From contig NC_049987.1 in assembly GCF_000003815.2 (NCBI RefSeq), positions 5,226,116 through 5,290,115 of the forward strand: a stretch of DNA of 64,000 nucleotides, in the 5' to 3' direction. The position numbers were made by a program, and so were the translations under genes. The notes under the pieces are model-generated. The model had not been told where the DNA came from, searched no databases, and worked only from the letters and a program-made list of their open reading frames with translations. This stretch comes from Branchiostoma floridae (taxonomy: Eukaryota; Chordata; Leptocardii; Amphioxiformes; Branchiostomatidae). Shown here piece by piece: positions 9,809 through 20,769 of the stretch (the first letter of the stretch is position 1; each line of letters opens with the position of its first letter).

Positions 9809-11806
9809 ATGGGTTGCATGAACAGTAAAAACATGGTTCACCCGGTGAACTTAAATGTGGTGCCACAAAACAAGGAGTCATGGTAGGCGAACGTTAACAC
9901 GACTACGAAATTTTCCAAAGTGCTAGGTATATATTCCCTCTCCATTGTAATTCGAGTCTCAAGTAGATTGGTGTATGTATAATGTAAACAGATGAAAGGC
10001 ATAGCTTCTGCATACATTGTATATAAAACTCATAATGATACATGGATATTAGGATTGTTTTTCTTAGACAACCCGCCGAAGGAGAAAATACCTACGTTTT
10101 GTCAGTTCTACTACTGGAAGAGTGAAGTAGTACCAGTCAAGGGTTGCAGAAAAATCATACACAACCGTTGGGAGCTATGCTATAATTTGGCTGTGCAAAA
10201 TAGCTAAGAAATCCTGTAATCTTCAAGTTGATGAAACCATTTATGGTCGTGATATTACATTAAACTTTGTATGGAAACAAACAGCAACTTGTTACAAAAC
10301 GTTCTATAGCCCAATTCTAAGGGTTGACTACCGACTCTCTGACGAAAATTGCTGTCAGTAGTGTTTATTTCCTACCTTCATTCACTATACGCGGCTTCTA
10401 CAGATTTTATTACCTTCACTAAGAAGGTTATGTTTTGGGTAGCGTTTGTATGTACTTATGTATGTATGTATGTATATGTATGTATGTATGTAACGTTAAC
10501 GTTATGTATGTTTGTTTCTGAGATTTGAGGATTTGTACGTACATTTTCTATGCTTGTTGTTCGACGTAACAAACAAGTACCGATTTCGTTACACCCGTTG
10601 CCTGTTTAGATGCTTGTTTTCTCGTTTCTGTTTTAGGAGTATGATAGGGTTACCGAAGGTATAGCAGTTATGTGTAACGTTAGGTAATGTAATGTGTTAT
10701 GTGTCTATATTACTTCGACAGTCTCTTCTTTCATACTAGACTGTCGTGGTATTCGATCACTTTTCTGCGTTTCTGTTTTCGTCTTCTGTGCTTCCTTCAT
10801 TAACACAAGTCGACCTTTGTCCGTGGGATAACCTATATCTGTTTTCAAAACATGGTACTAGTTTTAACGGATATGAAGTCGACGGACGGTGGTTTCAAAC
10901 TGCAATAGTTTCAGAATATATATATATATATAGTTTGAAAGTACAGAGTTTTGTCCTAATTTTCGTCCTCTCGCTAAGTACAAAATTTGTAAAATTAACG
11001 GTTATAAGTTACACCTCGGATAAAGGTGAACAAGCGTTGACAAGACTCTCACCGTCTCTTCAATGTGTTCAATCTGCATATCCGAATAGATGGCACAAGG
11101 TGATGATATCTTCTGTGAATGCAGGTTTGAACGGAAGGTGCGAAAACGGGCCAGAAAACTGAACGCCAGCCTGAGGAAGTGTTTCGGACGACAGTCCAAG
11201 GTTGCAGGCTCCGATGAACCCAGTGTGCCTGCTGCAGAAAAGAACGAAGACGCCCTCTCAGTTCAGAGCGTTTCTGGCTCCGAGATATCAGACGTCTCTA
11301 CGCTTAGGCTGACAGATAGTACTAGTAGCTCGTCGACGTCGTCCGTTGAGTCCACCACGGATCTTCCCGTTTCCCTGCCCAAATTCGAGATCGACCCGGT
11401 TCCACGGGATGGGAACTGCTTCTTTGAGGCAGTCGCCCGACAGCTCGGTAGAGGAGACCCCAGTATCGCCATCACCGCCCAGCAGTTACGTGAAGACCTA
11501 GTGCGGTATATCAGGGCACACTCGGAGATGTTTGCCAAAGCTGTCCCGGGCGGTTTCTGGGAGTTCATACACGAGCTCAATAACATGTCGCGGCGGGGCC
11601 ACTGGAACTCCGACGTGGCAGACATCTTGCCGATCGCTTTGAAGGATTACACCTCGAGAATGGTTGTCCTGATCACCTGGAATCGGGAAATGCCGTACAT
11701 AGTCCTGCGGCCACAGGGCGAGGAGGCAGGCACTCCCCTGTACTTGGCGTACTACAACAGCCCGGAGTGCAAGCATTATGATGCCGTCAAGTTCGTGGGA
11801 GGCTGA
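9809..11806 (+). CDS. OTU-type cysteine protease, copy 3 (two exons)
   Basis: Predicted OTU deubiquitinase of about 251 residues. Exon 1 is 9809–9882 and begins MGCMNSKNMVHPVN; exon 2 is 11125–11806. The donor is TG|GTAGGC, the acceptor GAATGCAG|GTTTG, and the join gives Trp in frame, as in copies 1 and 2. Gly2-Cys3 predicts dual acylation, followed by FERKVRKRARK. This copy has only one degenerate unit of the linker repeats seen in the larger paralogues (around NEDALSVQSV and SEISDVSTL). The OTU domain carries the standard family motif DGNCFF and the His motif KHYDAV, so catalytic competence looks better here than in copies 1 and 2. It is the most divergent of the three and lies on the opposite strand. 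An older MITE (10806–11031) sits in the intron just before exon 2. Confidence 0.84.
10440..10500. repeat. TATG microsatellite
   Basis: Short run of TATG/TATGTA units in the intron of OTU copy 3, ending in a small AACGTTAACGTTA palindrome. Confidence 0.7.
10806..11031. mobile_element. MITE family P, degenerate copy
   Basis: Ends correspond to CCTTTGTCCGTGGGATAACC and CACCTCGGATAAAGGTGAAC, the inverted ends of a family also found at 18860–19074 and 51121–51302. It lies in the OTU copy 3 intron. A TATATA run has grown inside it. Confidence 0.65.
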
Positions 11807-12095
11807 GAGACGGGGTCGGCCTCAGGGTAGGGGTGGTGGAGAGCCGGGGTACTGGTCGGGCCGATTCGTAGTGAGGAGGAAACGGCCGCGGATTGAAGAT
11901 ATCTGAACCTGAGGGAAAGTACCGTAGTGTGGAGCCGGATCTATGGTGAGTATGAATTTTGCATCATTTACACCTAACTTGTCCTTAGGTTCAATAGTTT
12001 TTTTCTTTCTTTTTCAGATATGTAAATGCGGTCTTAACTTGCATGCATGATTAACAATTAATGTTAACCACCTGTTATGTTCTTCCCACCTACAG

Positions 12096-15000
12096 CCGTC
12101 CAACACGAGCGGGGTCCAAGAAACTCCACCATCAGGAAACAGTTGGCGCAGTACATGAAGGACACCTCGCGATGTGAGGCGGCACAACAGGCCTGTCCCA
12201 CGTTCACCAAGAGATAAGATTGCTATAAAAGACGACGTGTGTGTGCTGTGTTGCCAGGTGTCCCCCCTGATCAGACCTCTGCAGACAGACTGCAGACATT
12301 CCTGCAGCAGGTGCAGATGCTGCAGGAAACCCTGCACAAGTTCCACCAGCTGCAGGTGGATGCCGTGGAGTACGCCTGTCTGAAGGGGATCGTGCTGTTC
12401 AAGACTGGTGAGTCTTCAACAACTTGTGCAGGGTTTCCTTGCAGCATCTGCACCTGCTGGAGGAATGTCTGCCGACTGTCTGCAGAGGTCTGAACAGGGG
12501 GGACACCTGGCAACACAGCACACACACGTGCGTCTTTTATAGGAATCTTAATCTCTTTGGTGAACTGGGAACAAGCCTGTTGTGCCGCCTCAAATCCGCG
12601 GGGGGTCCTTAAGTGTCGGGGACAAAATGTTCTCTGATGGTAGGAGTTTCTTGGACCCNNNNNNNNNNNNNNNNNNNNNNNNNNNNNNNNNNNNNNNNNN
12701 NNNNNNNNNNNNNNNNNNNNNNNNNNNNNNNNNNNNNNNNNNNNNNNNNNNNNNNNNNAAAAAAAGGATGCCTCCAGCCGCGCAGAGGCAGGCACTGCAT
12801 GCTGCAGGTCACCTAGAGGATCCCAAGTTTAGTAAATGTCCCTAATCGGCCGGCTGACTCCCCTAGCGTAGTATTTACTCTATTTGACCAATTTCTACAA
12901 TTAGACCACCAAACCACGAAACCTGGTAGAGGCTATCTTCAACCCATTGTCTAATATGCTAGGGTCACATTTCTAATGATAATGATAGTTGACTGCTAGA
13001 TACCTCTTGGTGTTTTCATGCGTAGGTCACGGCGTCTGTTTGTCGCAGGGTCCCGGGTTGATTGCGAGTTATAAAGATGCCCCAAAATAGCCCCTTAGCC
13101 ACAGGGTGTCCCAGGGGCCATGCCCAATAAAGTGCAGAAAAACCGCAGGTAAACTTGCAACCCAGAGGAACCCCCTTTCCCAACTAGGACTGTAGCATAA
13201 TTCAGGAGTTCAAAGACAACAAAACTTTTTAAAAGATAGGATCATAAGTAACTGTTATAAACACTTGGTTCATTTTCATTTTTGCAAACAGTCTGGTCGG
13301 GACACTTGCGATACACTCCAGCCAGGTGTAAGCTCCTTGCAATTCAGCCCTGGCTGCAAATTTCTCGGCCCATTTCAATAACATGAAGAGGACACTATGG
13401 CGCAACTATGGAAAAGAGCTCCAGGAAGAGAAGTGGATGTATTTCAACCCTCATATATATACGGAGATTTCTTAATAAATAAACAAAAATCTTGTTGTTT
13501 CCCAGACGTGCAGTCCCTGAGAGATCCCGGTACAGTGGCAGTCCTACAGGACCAGACCCATGGCCAGCTCAGCTTCAGCCACCACATCGAGATGCACAAA
13601 CCTGGACAACCTTTCCGCTTCGGCAAACTACTGCTCCTTCTGTCTAGCCTGCGGGAGGTAAGCACGCAGCCTATAGCTATAGTCACTCCAGTCATACAGT
13701 TAAATCTGTGGTAGTGGTCACCACATCGAGATGTACAAACCTGGACAACCTTTCCGCTTCGGCAAACTACTGCTCCTTCTGTCTAGCCTGCGGGAGGTAA
13801 GCACACAGCCTATAGCTATAGTCACTCCAGTCATACAGTTAAATCTGTGGTAGTGGTCACCACATCGAGATGCACAAACCTGGACAACCTTTCCGCTTCG
13901 GCAAACTACTGTGTAATAGAGTGCAGTATGTGCATGTACACTCATGTCCAGAAGATACCAAACTTGTAAGTCACTCTCACTTAGTTCTGAGATGGCACAA
14001 GGAACACTGTGAGCAATGACCCCAGGAGAGGCTTAATCACCGTTCCTCCGGTGGGGAGCAGGGCTCTATGGTCAATCGGCACGATTCTAGGGTCAATGTA
14101 CAAGGACATAACCATATTTGGGACACAGTCCTGTGGCTTCCCATCAACTTCCCAGGATATAAGTCATCATGAGTAAGACACAGAAAAATGTAACTTTCAC
14201 TAATAGATAAGGAAACATATAAATAGTAGAGCAGCACTTCTGTACTTAGTGAGAGAGATTGGAGAGGGTTAAGATCAGAGAGAGAGAGAGAGAGTGAACA
14301 AAGAAGTACCGACGTAGCACCGACTCCTCGTGTTTTTCTTGGGTTTTGCGTGTACAACTAACATCGGCAGCTAATCGCACGAACTCCATGTAAGGGACGC
14401 CATCGAAACCAGCTACCACACTACCACTACCCTTACATTTGGTGGCAGCGGTGGGATTAGTTGCAAGTACACCGCCCAGAGGACCAGGAGTCGAGAGTAC
14501 CATCATCGCTACAGAAGACGGAAGACAACAGCTACCAAAGATGCTACCAAGAACCCCAGCAGACGAGCAGACAGAAGAGCAACGGGTTAGTGCCTGTCAA
14601 CTGACAATGGAGGTAGAACCACATACGTTGTTGTCTGACCGCTTAGAAAATGTTGTTTTACGCATAAAAGTTCCGTTTGATAGGGCAGTTATCGGATAAT
14701 GGATTTTTATGATATTTCAGTAGATAGTGGGCAGGTAGATTGTAGTTCAGTTGGGTAGGGATATATTTCTGTTATTGTAAAAGATCCGTAGACCTTCCAT
14801 TTTGGGCATAACAAAAGATAACAGGAGCTGATCTCTCCTCGAAGAGAGAAGGAATGATTTTCAGAGTTTATTTAGACCGTAGAAATTCAGGATCAAGATT
14901 GTCTTAAGAGAAATGTCTTGCAAGGCCTTGGGTCACCTAGCTATGACTTGGGTTGTTGGCTTGTCGCCAGAATGAAGTTGGGAGGTTATGTTGGCTATGC

Positions 15001-18000
15001 GCCAATAGAAGCAACCATAGCGGAATTAAGGGAAAGTTCATAAGTTTCACATTAAAAGATTTAGAGAGCTAGAAATGATTTACATGTACGTTAGCTTCGG
15101 TAGAGATAACCAGAAACCGTGTAGTAGAAGTCGCTTTAACCAAACGATGACATTTCTATGTATGTGGTCATGACTGAAAGGGGAGAGGGCCCCCGCCAGA
15201 ACCTCACTTTTGGCATTATTTAAGTACAAGTTTGAAGATTCAAAAGGGAATGTAGCAGGGTGACCTCGATCGAGAGGTTCAAGTGTTGTTAAATCTACTG
15301 TACTTTTAGGCTAGGAATAAGATACATAGAACAGGGCAGATCGGTTTAATTTTGGGTACCGAGATGACAGAGGAATAGTTTTGAAGGCCATACTTCTGGC
15401 AGGCTAGTCGTTTCCTTGGAAATCCAGACTTCGGGAACTGAATTTCTATTCAGATGGGAGCGACGTCGCTTCGTCAGAATGTCTGGTTAATGTTCGTGTT
15501 TAGTGCACTGGAAATTTTGATTGGAATTTTGGGAAGCCAGGACACTCGATCGGTTCAAATTCAAAATTTCAAGTAACGGTTCTATGATAGGATGATAAGT
15601 TGATGTGTTGGCGATAGGCATCCGTCAGTTCAATTCATGTTGATAGAAGTAGAAATAGAAGTTCAAGAAGACGAATTCAGGATTTATGGAAAAATCCAGG
15701 AATTATGGAGTTGATGATACTCCAGAACTTAGAGTTAAGGAACATAGCTTAGTTATGCGGTCAGACCTTGGCGTTGTGTTCTTTCCTACGTTGTAATACG
15801 ACTAACTGTGAGGATGGCAGGATTTCACGGCTCTTTGGGACACCAACCGTGTCACCTGCGTCTCCAGGACAACGGCTTGCAGATCAACCCGCACAGGGAC
15901 TTCTATCAGCGCAAAGTGTTCTACACCGACGGTACATCCGACAGGGCCCCGGGTAACACGCTACCAGGAGGATCAACGCAAGTACGAGACCTGTGGTATC
16001 GTATAGGCAGGAAGGCGTAGGACTGACGAGCGAGGCAGGTCATGGTGGCCGACGATGAACCACGAGATGAATCAGAAGATGAAGAGAAGAAATGTGAACT
16101 GAGAATTATGAGACGAATTGTGGAAATGATGAATCATGAGATGAATTGTGGAAATGACGAATTATGAGATGAAACTAGTAGATGAGAAGAGAAACGTTTC
16201 ATGGAGTTATGTAACCGTTGCAACTTGTATGTTAAGAAACGATCGTATTTTTCTATTATTATTAAGCGTCGCTTTTATATAACCTTCGATAACACGGTAA
16301 CCATTCCGTTTTCATTTATTATTGTAACAATTATATATCATTTCTAGTTTTGTACTAATGTTAACTATATCGATATATATCTTAATAATAACGTCGCCGG
16401 GACGGCTCTGTTTTGAAAGGGGAGGATGTAATAGAGTGCAGTATGTGCATGTACACTCATGTCCAGAAGATACCAAACTTGTAAGTCACTCTCACTTAGT
16501 TCTGAGATGGCACAAGGAACACTGTGAGCAATGACCCCAGGAGAGGCTTAATCACCGTTCCTCCGGTGGGGAGCAGGGCTCTATGGTCAATCGGCACGAT
16601 TCTAGGGTCAATGTACAAGGACATAACCATATTTGGGACACAGTCCTGTGGCTTCCCATCAACTTCCCAGGATATAAGTCATCATGAGTAAGACACAGAA
16701 AAATGTAACTTTCACTAATAGATAAGGAAACATATAAATAGTAGAGCAGCACTTCTGTACTTAGTGAGAGAGATTGGAGAGGGTTAAGATCAGAGAGAGA
16801 GAGAGAGAGTGAACAAAGAAGTACCGACGTAGCACCGACTCCTCGTGTTTTTCTTGGGTTTTGCGTGTACAACTAACATCGGCAGCTAATCGCACGAACT
16901 CCATGTAAGGGACGCCATCGAAACCAGCTACCACACTACCACTACCCTTACAACTGCTCCTTCTGTCTAGCCTGCGGGAGGTAAGCACACTGTCTATAGC
17001 TATAGTCACTCCAGTCATACAGTTAAATCTGTGGTAGTGGTCACCACATCGAGATGCACAAACCTGGACAACCTTTCCGCTTCGGCAAACTACTGCTCCT
17101 TCTGTCCAGCCTACGGGAGGTAAGCACACAGCCTATAGCTATAGTCACTCCAGTCATACAGTTAAATCTGTGGTAGTGGTCACCACATCGAGATGTACAA
17201 ACCTGGACAACCTTTCCGCTTCGGCAAACTACTGCTCCTTCTGTCCAGCCTACGGGAGGTAAGCATGCAGCCTATAGCTATGGTCACTCTAGTTAGACAT
17301 ATAGTTACATTTGTAAATCTGTGGTAGTGGTCACCACATCGAGGTGCACAAACCTGGACAACCTTTCCGCTTCGGCAAACTACTGCTCCTTCTGTCCAGC
17401 CTACGAGAGGTAAGCACACAGCCTATAGCTATGGTCACTCTCCATCAATGAAGATAAGATATCCAGGCAACAAGATACAGCACACAGCAATTACTCAAGC
17501 AGCTGGATATGATTTCGGAAACGGTCACTGACAGTGACATTGATGAAAGGTAGTGGATACTACCTGAAACGTCTGTTTCCAAAATCATATCCAGTTACTT
17601 GAGTACATACAATGCTATTTAGGGTATGGCCATTCTAGTTAGACAGTTAAAAGTGTGTAAATGGTCATCTGAGCATAGCAGCTACATGGCCATGGTGGCC
17701 ACATTTGTTGGTCCCTTGGATTTTGCCATTGACCTAAGCATGAAGAATAAGTGTAGCTATAATGTCGCACCAACCCATGCCTGTTTAACAATGTATACAG
17801 TTAAACTTATATACAAGGAACTTAGTGAAAGCTGTGCATAAGGTTCCTTATATTACATGTATTATACACCATACATTGTGCGTACGGGATTATGATGCAT
17901 TAGAGTGACTGTTCTGTCTGTAGCACCCTTGCAGAGTCCCTAGTATGTGATTTCTAACAAATACTGGTTGTCTTTAATTTAAAGGCACCTGTATTTCCAT

Positions 18001-18310
18001 TACCAAAGTGGTATGTGAAATGGTATCATCACAAGATTAGATGCATGACTATAACGGTATGTGAGCATCAACCATTCTGTACGGTTTAAGGTGGAGATGT
18101 TGATGATTGCATTTCTGTGTTCCTTAGGTCCAGCGCTCAAGTCTGGAGAGTGTGTTCTTCACAAAGGCGATGACAGGAGGTGTTTCCATGGACCAGTTGG
18201 TTCTGGACATGTACAAATCCCTGCAGACGGATGTCGTGTTGTCCGACAGCTACAGATGTTACACTGGGCAGTCCACTTCATCTGGGGCAGCTCTGCATGG
18301 TGTCAGCTGA
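12096..18310 (+). CDS. NR2E: NR2E-type nuclear receptor, 3' exons (partial)
   Basis: Ligand-activated-type transcription factor of the tailless/PNR group; only the C-terminal part is in the window. Inferred exons are 12096–12172 (end of the DNA-binding domain and extension: AVQHERGPRNSTIRKQ), 12258–12407 (VDAVEYACLKGIVLFK), 13506–13657 (PGQPFRFGKLLLLLSSLRE) and 18128–18310 (FFTKAMTGGVSMDQL, LDMYKS, stop). All junctions keep frame. The zinc fingers lie upstream of the window or are lost. The segment for helices 3–5 of the ligand domain, expected between the first two exons, is absent; only an 85-bp gap separates them. An inverted partial copy and an assembly gap lie just downstream, so this may be misassembly rather than biology. 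The 13657 donor is repeated five more times downstream. Assignment to NR2E rests on motif order; TLX versus PNR is not resolved. Confidence 0.75.
12110..12656. repeat. Inverted duplication of NR2E exons beside a gap
   Basis: 12110–12350 recurs in reverse orientation at 12418–12656, including the exon core (CCTGCAGCAGGTGCAGATGC versus GCATCTGCACCTGCTGGAGG) and the preceding intron. The reverse copy has base changes and small indels that break the frame, so it is a degenerate second copy or allele. It runs directly into a 100-N gap, a common place for collapsed haplotypes. Confidence 0.8.
12659..12758. other. Assembly gap (100 N)
   Basis: One hundred N characters, the standard placeholder for a gap of unknown size. 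Missing receptor sequence could be here. Confidence 0.99.
12840..13190 (+). repeat. Interspersed repeat family C, copy 1
   Basis: Landmarks TAGGTCACGGCGTCTGTTTG, GGGTCCCGGGTTGATT, TGCCCCAAAATAGCC and AAGTGCAGAAAAACC are shared with 20320–20570 (+), 50640–50900 (−) and 52920–53260 (−). Non-coding, class unknown. It sits in the NR2E intron. Confidence 0.65.
13912..16952. mobile_element. Non-autonomous LTR retrotransposon
   Basis: Two LTRs of 526 bp (13912–14437 and 16427–16952) appear identical, start TGTAATAGAG and end CCCTTACA. The element is flanked by the 4-bp direct repeat ACTG (13908–13911, 16953–16956). After the left LTR comes TTTGGTGGCAGCGGTGGGAT, a probable primer-binding site (tRNA not identified). 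Before the right LTR is the purine tract GAAAGGGGAGGATG. The roughly 2-kb interior has no gag, protease or reverse-transcriptase ORF, only short ORFs near 15768–16020, so it must use enzymes supplied in trans. LTR identity implies recent insertion. Confidence 0.93.
14278..14297. repeat. GA microsatellite in the LTR
   Basis: GAGAGA run inside the left LTR, present with the same length in the right LTR at about 16793–16810. Confidence 0.75.
17450..17620 (+). mobile_element. Penelope-like repeat fragment with hammerhead core
   Basis: Imperfect inverted arms (CTGGATATGATTTCGGAAAC and GTTTCCAAAATCATATCCAG) flank TTGATGA, then a 7-bp stem AGGTAGT/ACTACCT, then GAAACGTC (17540–17573). This matches the minimal hammerhead layout (CUGANGA, stem II, GAAA, then CGUC) reported for Penelope-like retroelements, with the first C replaced by T. 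Located in the last NR2E intron. Confidence 0.6.
17540..17573 (+). ncRNA. Minimal hammerhead ribozyme-like motif 1
   Basis: TTGATGA, stem II of 7 bp closed by the loop GGAT, GAAA, then CGTC. Stem III is almost absent, as in the minimal metazoan type thought to work as dimers. The first core base is changed, so activity is doubtful. Confidence 0.5.
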
Positions 18311-18358
18311 ACAAAATCATCCTTTTATAATGCCAATTCATGACTGGCAGATTATAGG

Positions 18359-18660
18359 ATGAAGGAGAAATTCTTTGTACACAACCAGTGGGTACTTACA
18401 TAGCTTACGTCAGACACCTTTGTCAGAGCTTCTAACTGGAGTTCTGCTTCTCACCGCTATATGTAGCCGATGTAGGTGGCGCTTTTGCGGTGAGAAAACA
18501 ATCCCAAACGTGGCTTAGTGTATATCCCCCCTCATCTTGGCAGAACTCCAGTTAGAAGCTCTGACGAAGGTGTCTGAGAGATATCGAAATGTAAGCTATG
18601 TAAGTACCCACTGGTTGTGTACAAAGAATTTCTCCTTCATCCTATATTCTACCAACCTGA
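18359..18660 (+). mobile_element. Penelope-like inverted repeat with hammerhead core
   Basis: Long arms (GAAGGAGAAATTCTTTGTAC and GTACAAAGAATTTCTCCTTC outermost) enclose a second inverted pair around CCAGTTAGAAGCTC. The right arm carries CTGACGA, stem II AGGTGTC/GATATC, GAAA at 18561–18592. A related piece is at 55050–55260 (minus) and a more diverged one at 51920–52130. No reverse transcriptase is present. Confidence 0.6.
18561..18592 (+). ncRNA. Minimal hammerhead ribozyme-like motif 2
   Basis: CTGACGA fits the CUGANGA core exactly. Stem II forms with two G·U pairs, followed by GAAA. The left arm of the repeat offers GCTTACGTC, which could pair with the TGTAAGC after GAAA and supply a GUC cleavage site, giving a possible stem III in cis. 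Confidence 0.5.
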
Positions 18661-18859
18661 TGAAACTATTTTCGGATGGCAGATTATAGTTAATACTATA
18701 GATTATAGTTTGTACTTTTATACAGTTTTATAGAGTTTCATGATCCGGATTACAGAATAGAATATAAAACAGTAACTGTTGGAAGAAAATCAAGGACTAT
18801 GTTTCATAATACGTTTTTTACAATGTCTTTTGGTAACACCATATTAATGCTATATCGCT

Positions 18860-19074
18860 AGTTCACCTTTATTCGTGAGGTAGCCTATGTCCGTTAATGT
18901 TGCTTTGAAAAACTGTGTATTTAGGGTTTTAAAGTCGATTACAATATTTCTATAATTCTTCTTCTTATAAACTGGGAATATTGCTATTGAAACCACTGTA
19001 TGTTGACTTCATGTCCTAAAATACCCCATTTTTAAAAACAACGTATATAGGTTACCCCACAGATAAAAGTGAAC
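18860..19074. mobile_element. MITE family P, copy 2
   Basis: Inverted ends GTTCACCTTTATTCGTGAGG and CCCCACAGATAAAAGTGAAC. No ORF. Related copies at 10806–11031 and 51121–51302. Confidence 0.7.
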
Positions 19075-20319
19075 TGACGTTAATTGTTTAATTGTTGCAT
19101 GTTGAATAATGTGACGTACAATCAAAAAGTATTGATGCAGGGTTTGAAATACTTTTTATAGCCAGGTTGCCCAGTGGACAAATGCAAGGTTGTCCACAAA
19201 CATTTCAGGTTGCCGCAGGCACAATAAACTGTGAGCTCTGCAAGTGAATTCTGATATTTCAAGGTTTTCAATTGTTTAACGTTAGCGCTAGTGAATGTGG
19301 AATGAAAACCAGTGAATGTTGATAGATTTAACAAATCACAGAGGAAAATTGAAGAGAAAGATTGAAAAGAACAATTTATCTAGAAAGTTTTGCATACTTC
19401 CTAGAGCTGTACTGCCAACTTGTGTATTTGAAGTCCTTTTCTCACACATCCATAATTATAATAACCTCAAATAAAGTATGCATTGATTTTGGTAACAACT
19501 TGTAGCACATTTTGAAATCTTTTTAAAATGTGTACTTTTATTGAGGACATACAATACATGTGTGTAATTTTAAAATGGACGCTCATCTGTGTTGGTAGTA
19601 ATCATAGAACAATGCTTAACTTTCTTCCAACACATAAGTAATTTGAAAATTTGATCTGTTTGTACTTTAGTGTTGGAAGAAAGTTTAGCAATGTACTACG
19701 TGTAACTCTAGTCTACCATAACTGAAAGTGAGTCAGAGAAAACATTAACTGAGCCAGCAAGCGTAGGATTGTTGCTTCAAACTTTTTACTAACCATGACT
19801 GTTAGTTAACAAAATGTAGATGGAGAGCTTAGAAATGTTGTAAGACCCATGTTAAATTTTACATAATACAGATTCCCATTGTGGAACAGAAAGCTGATTT
19901 GCCCACTAAGAACAATCCAAGCAAATCACAGTGCTGTGTGGTATAGCATAGTATAGTAAAGTCTGTGATAAGTTTTCATTCATAACATCTATCTTGTAAT
20001 ACTATCATTGAGCATTATTGTCTTCTGATGAAAACTTAGGAGGACAAATATATAAAAGCCAGCAGTTGTAACTGAACTGAATGATGTGTTTCTGTGCCAT
20101 TAAATTCTAACTAATCATGCAAGTTGAATAATACGACTGTATTGAATGTGTACTGGTTTCTGGCAAAATAATTTGGAATAAAGGACACGTTTGTGCAAAT
20201 TACCATGCAATTGACAAGATATGGCCATATTTTATCATCCTCTTACGCACTGCTTATCCCTTGGCTATGCCGAATGCCCCGAATCAGAAGGCCTAGGTCC
20301 TATTTTTCACCGGTGCCCG
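19075..20319. other. Intergenic stretch without a gene
   Basis: AT-rich sequence after the NR2E gene. I found no conserved coding exon, RNA gene or clear element. A short inverted pair around TCTTCCAACAC and GTGTTGGAAGAAAG (19622–19685) is visible. Confidence 0.45.
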
Positions 20320-20570
20320 TCAGGGATGTAACGTTAGCCTTGGCCGGGTTCTGAAGCCACAAATCTGTCCAGTGGACTGCCGGATACCAGAGGGTACCCC
20401 TTGGTGTACCCCACGGGTAGGTAACGGCATGCATTTGTGACCGGGTCCCGTGTTCATGTCAAGTTCAACTTAAATTCAACCCATTGCCACCTAAAAATAC
20501 CTTGGAAAATACAAGGGGCGGAAAAGTGCAAGTAAAAAACCCAGCTCATTAACTGATGAGCAGGGCCCTC
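20320..20570 (+). repeat. Interspersed repeat family C, copy 2
   Basis: GTTCTGAAGCCACAAATCTG, GGTACCCCTTGGTGT, GGTAGGTAACGGC and GGGTCCCGTGTTCATG match the family seen at 12840, 50640 and 52920. Confidence 0.65.
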
Positions 20571-20624
20571 ATTTCAATTAGGACCTAGCCTAGACCTAAG
20601 CCAGCCTCATATTCTTACTTTTAA

Positions 20625-20643
20625 GGGGGGGGGGGGGGGGGGG
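20625..20643. repeat. Poly-G run
   Basis: Nineteen consecutive G residues, a slippage-prone run whose length in the assembly is unreliable. Confidence 0.9.
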
Positions 20644-20769
20644 TAGCCACTAAACAGCTGTCAGCCAATCAGAGTATTTACCTTAGTGTTGTTCTAAGGA
20701 ACTAAATTTGTTATCTAGTCATTATTATTACCAATTGCCAGAATGGCTAAGGTTATGTTTTAGGCTTGT

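Larger units (their letters stand above)
13580..17440 (+). repeat. NR2E: Six-unit tandem array of an NR2E exon end plus donor
   Basis: Units start at 13580, 13719, 13858 (split), 17042, 17181 and 17332. The period is exactly 139 bp, except the fifth, which is 151. Each unit holds the last 26 or so codons of the ligand-domain exon (HHIEMHKPGQPFRFGK onward), the donor GAG|GTAAGC and about 60 bp of intron. The third unit is interrupted by the LTR element: 54 bp on the left plus 85 bp on the right after one TSD copy add up to 139. Reading frames are intact in the complete units, and the few changes include His/Tyr and Met/Val swaps. Confidence 0.93.

Noticed and set aside
9992-10207. 71-codon ORF in the OTU copy 3 intron
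   Set aside because: No counterpart in the other two OTU introns and no recognised domain.
14037-14357. 106-codon ORF occurring twice (also 16552–16872)
   Set aside because: It lies inside the LTRs of the retroelement, antisense, and includes a GA repeat; duplicated because the LTR is.
15768-16020. Possible gag-like ORF in the LTR element
   Set aside because: Too short, no zinc knuckle or other retroviral-type motif.
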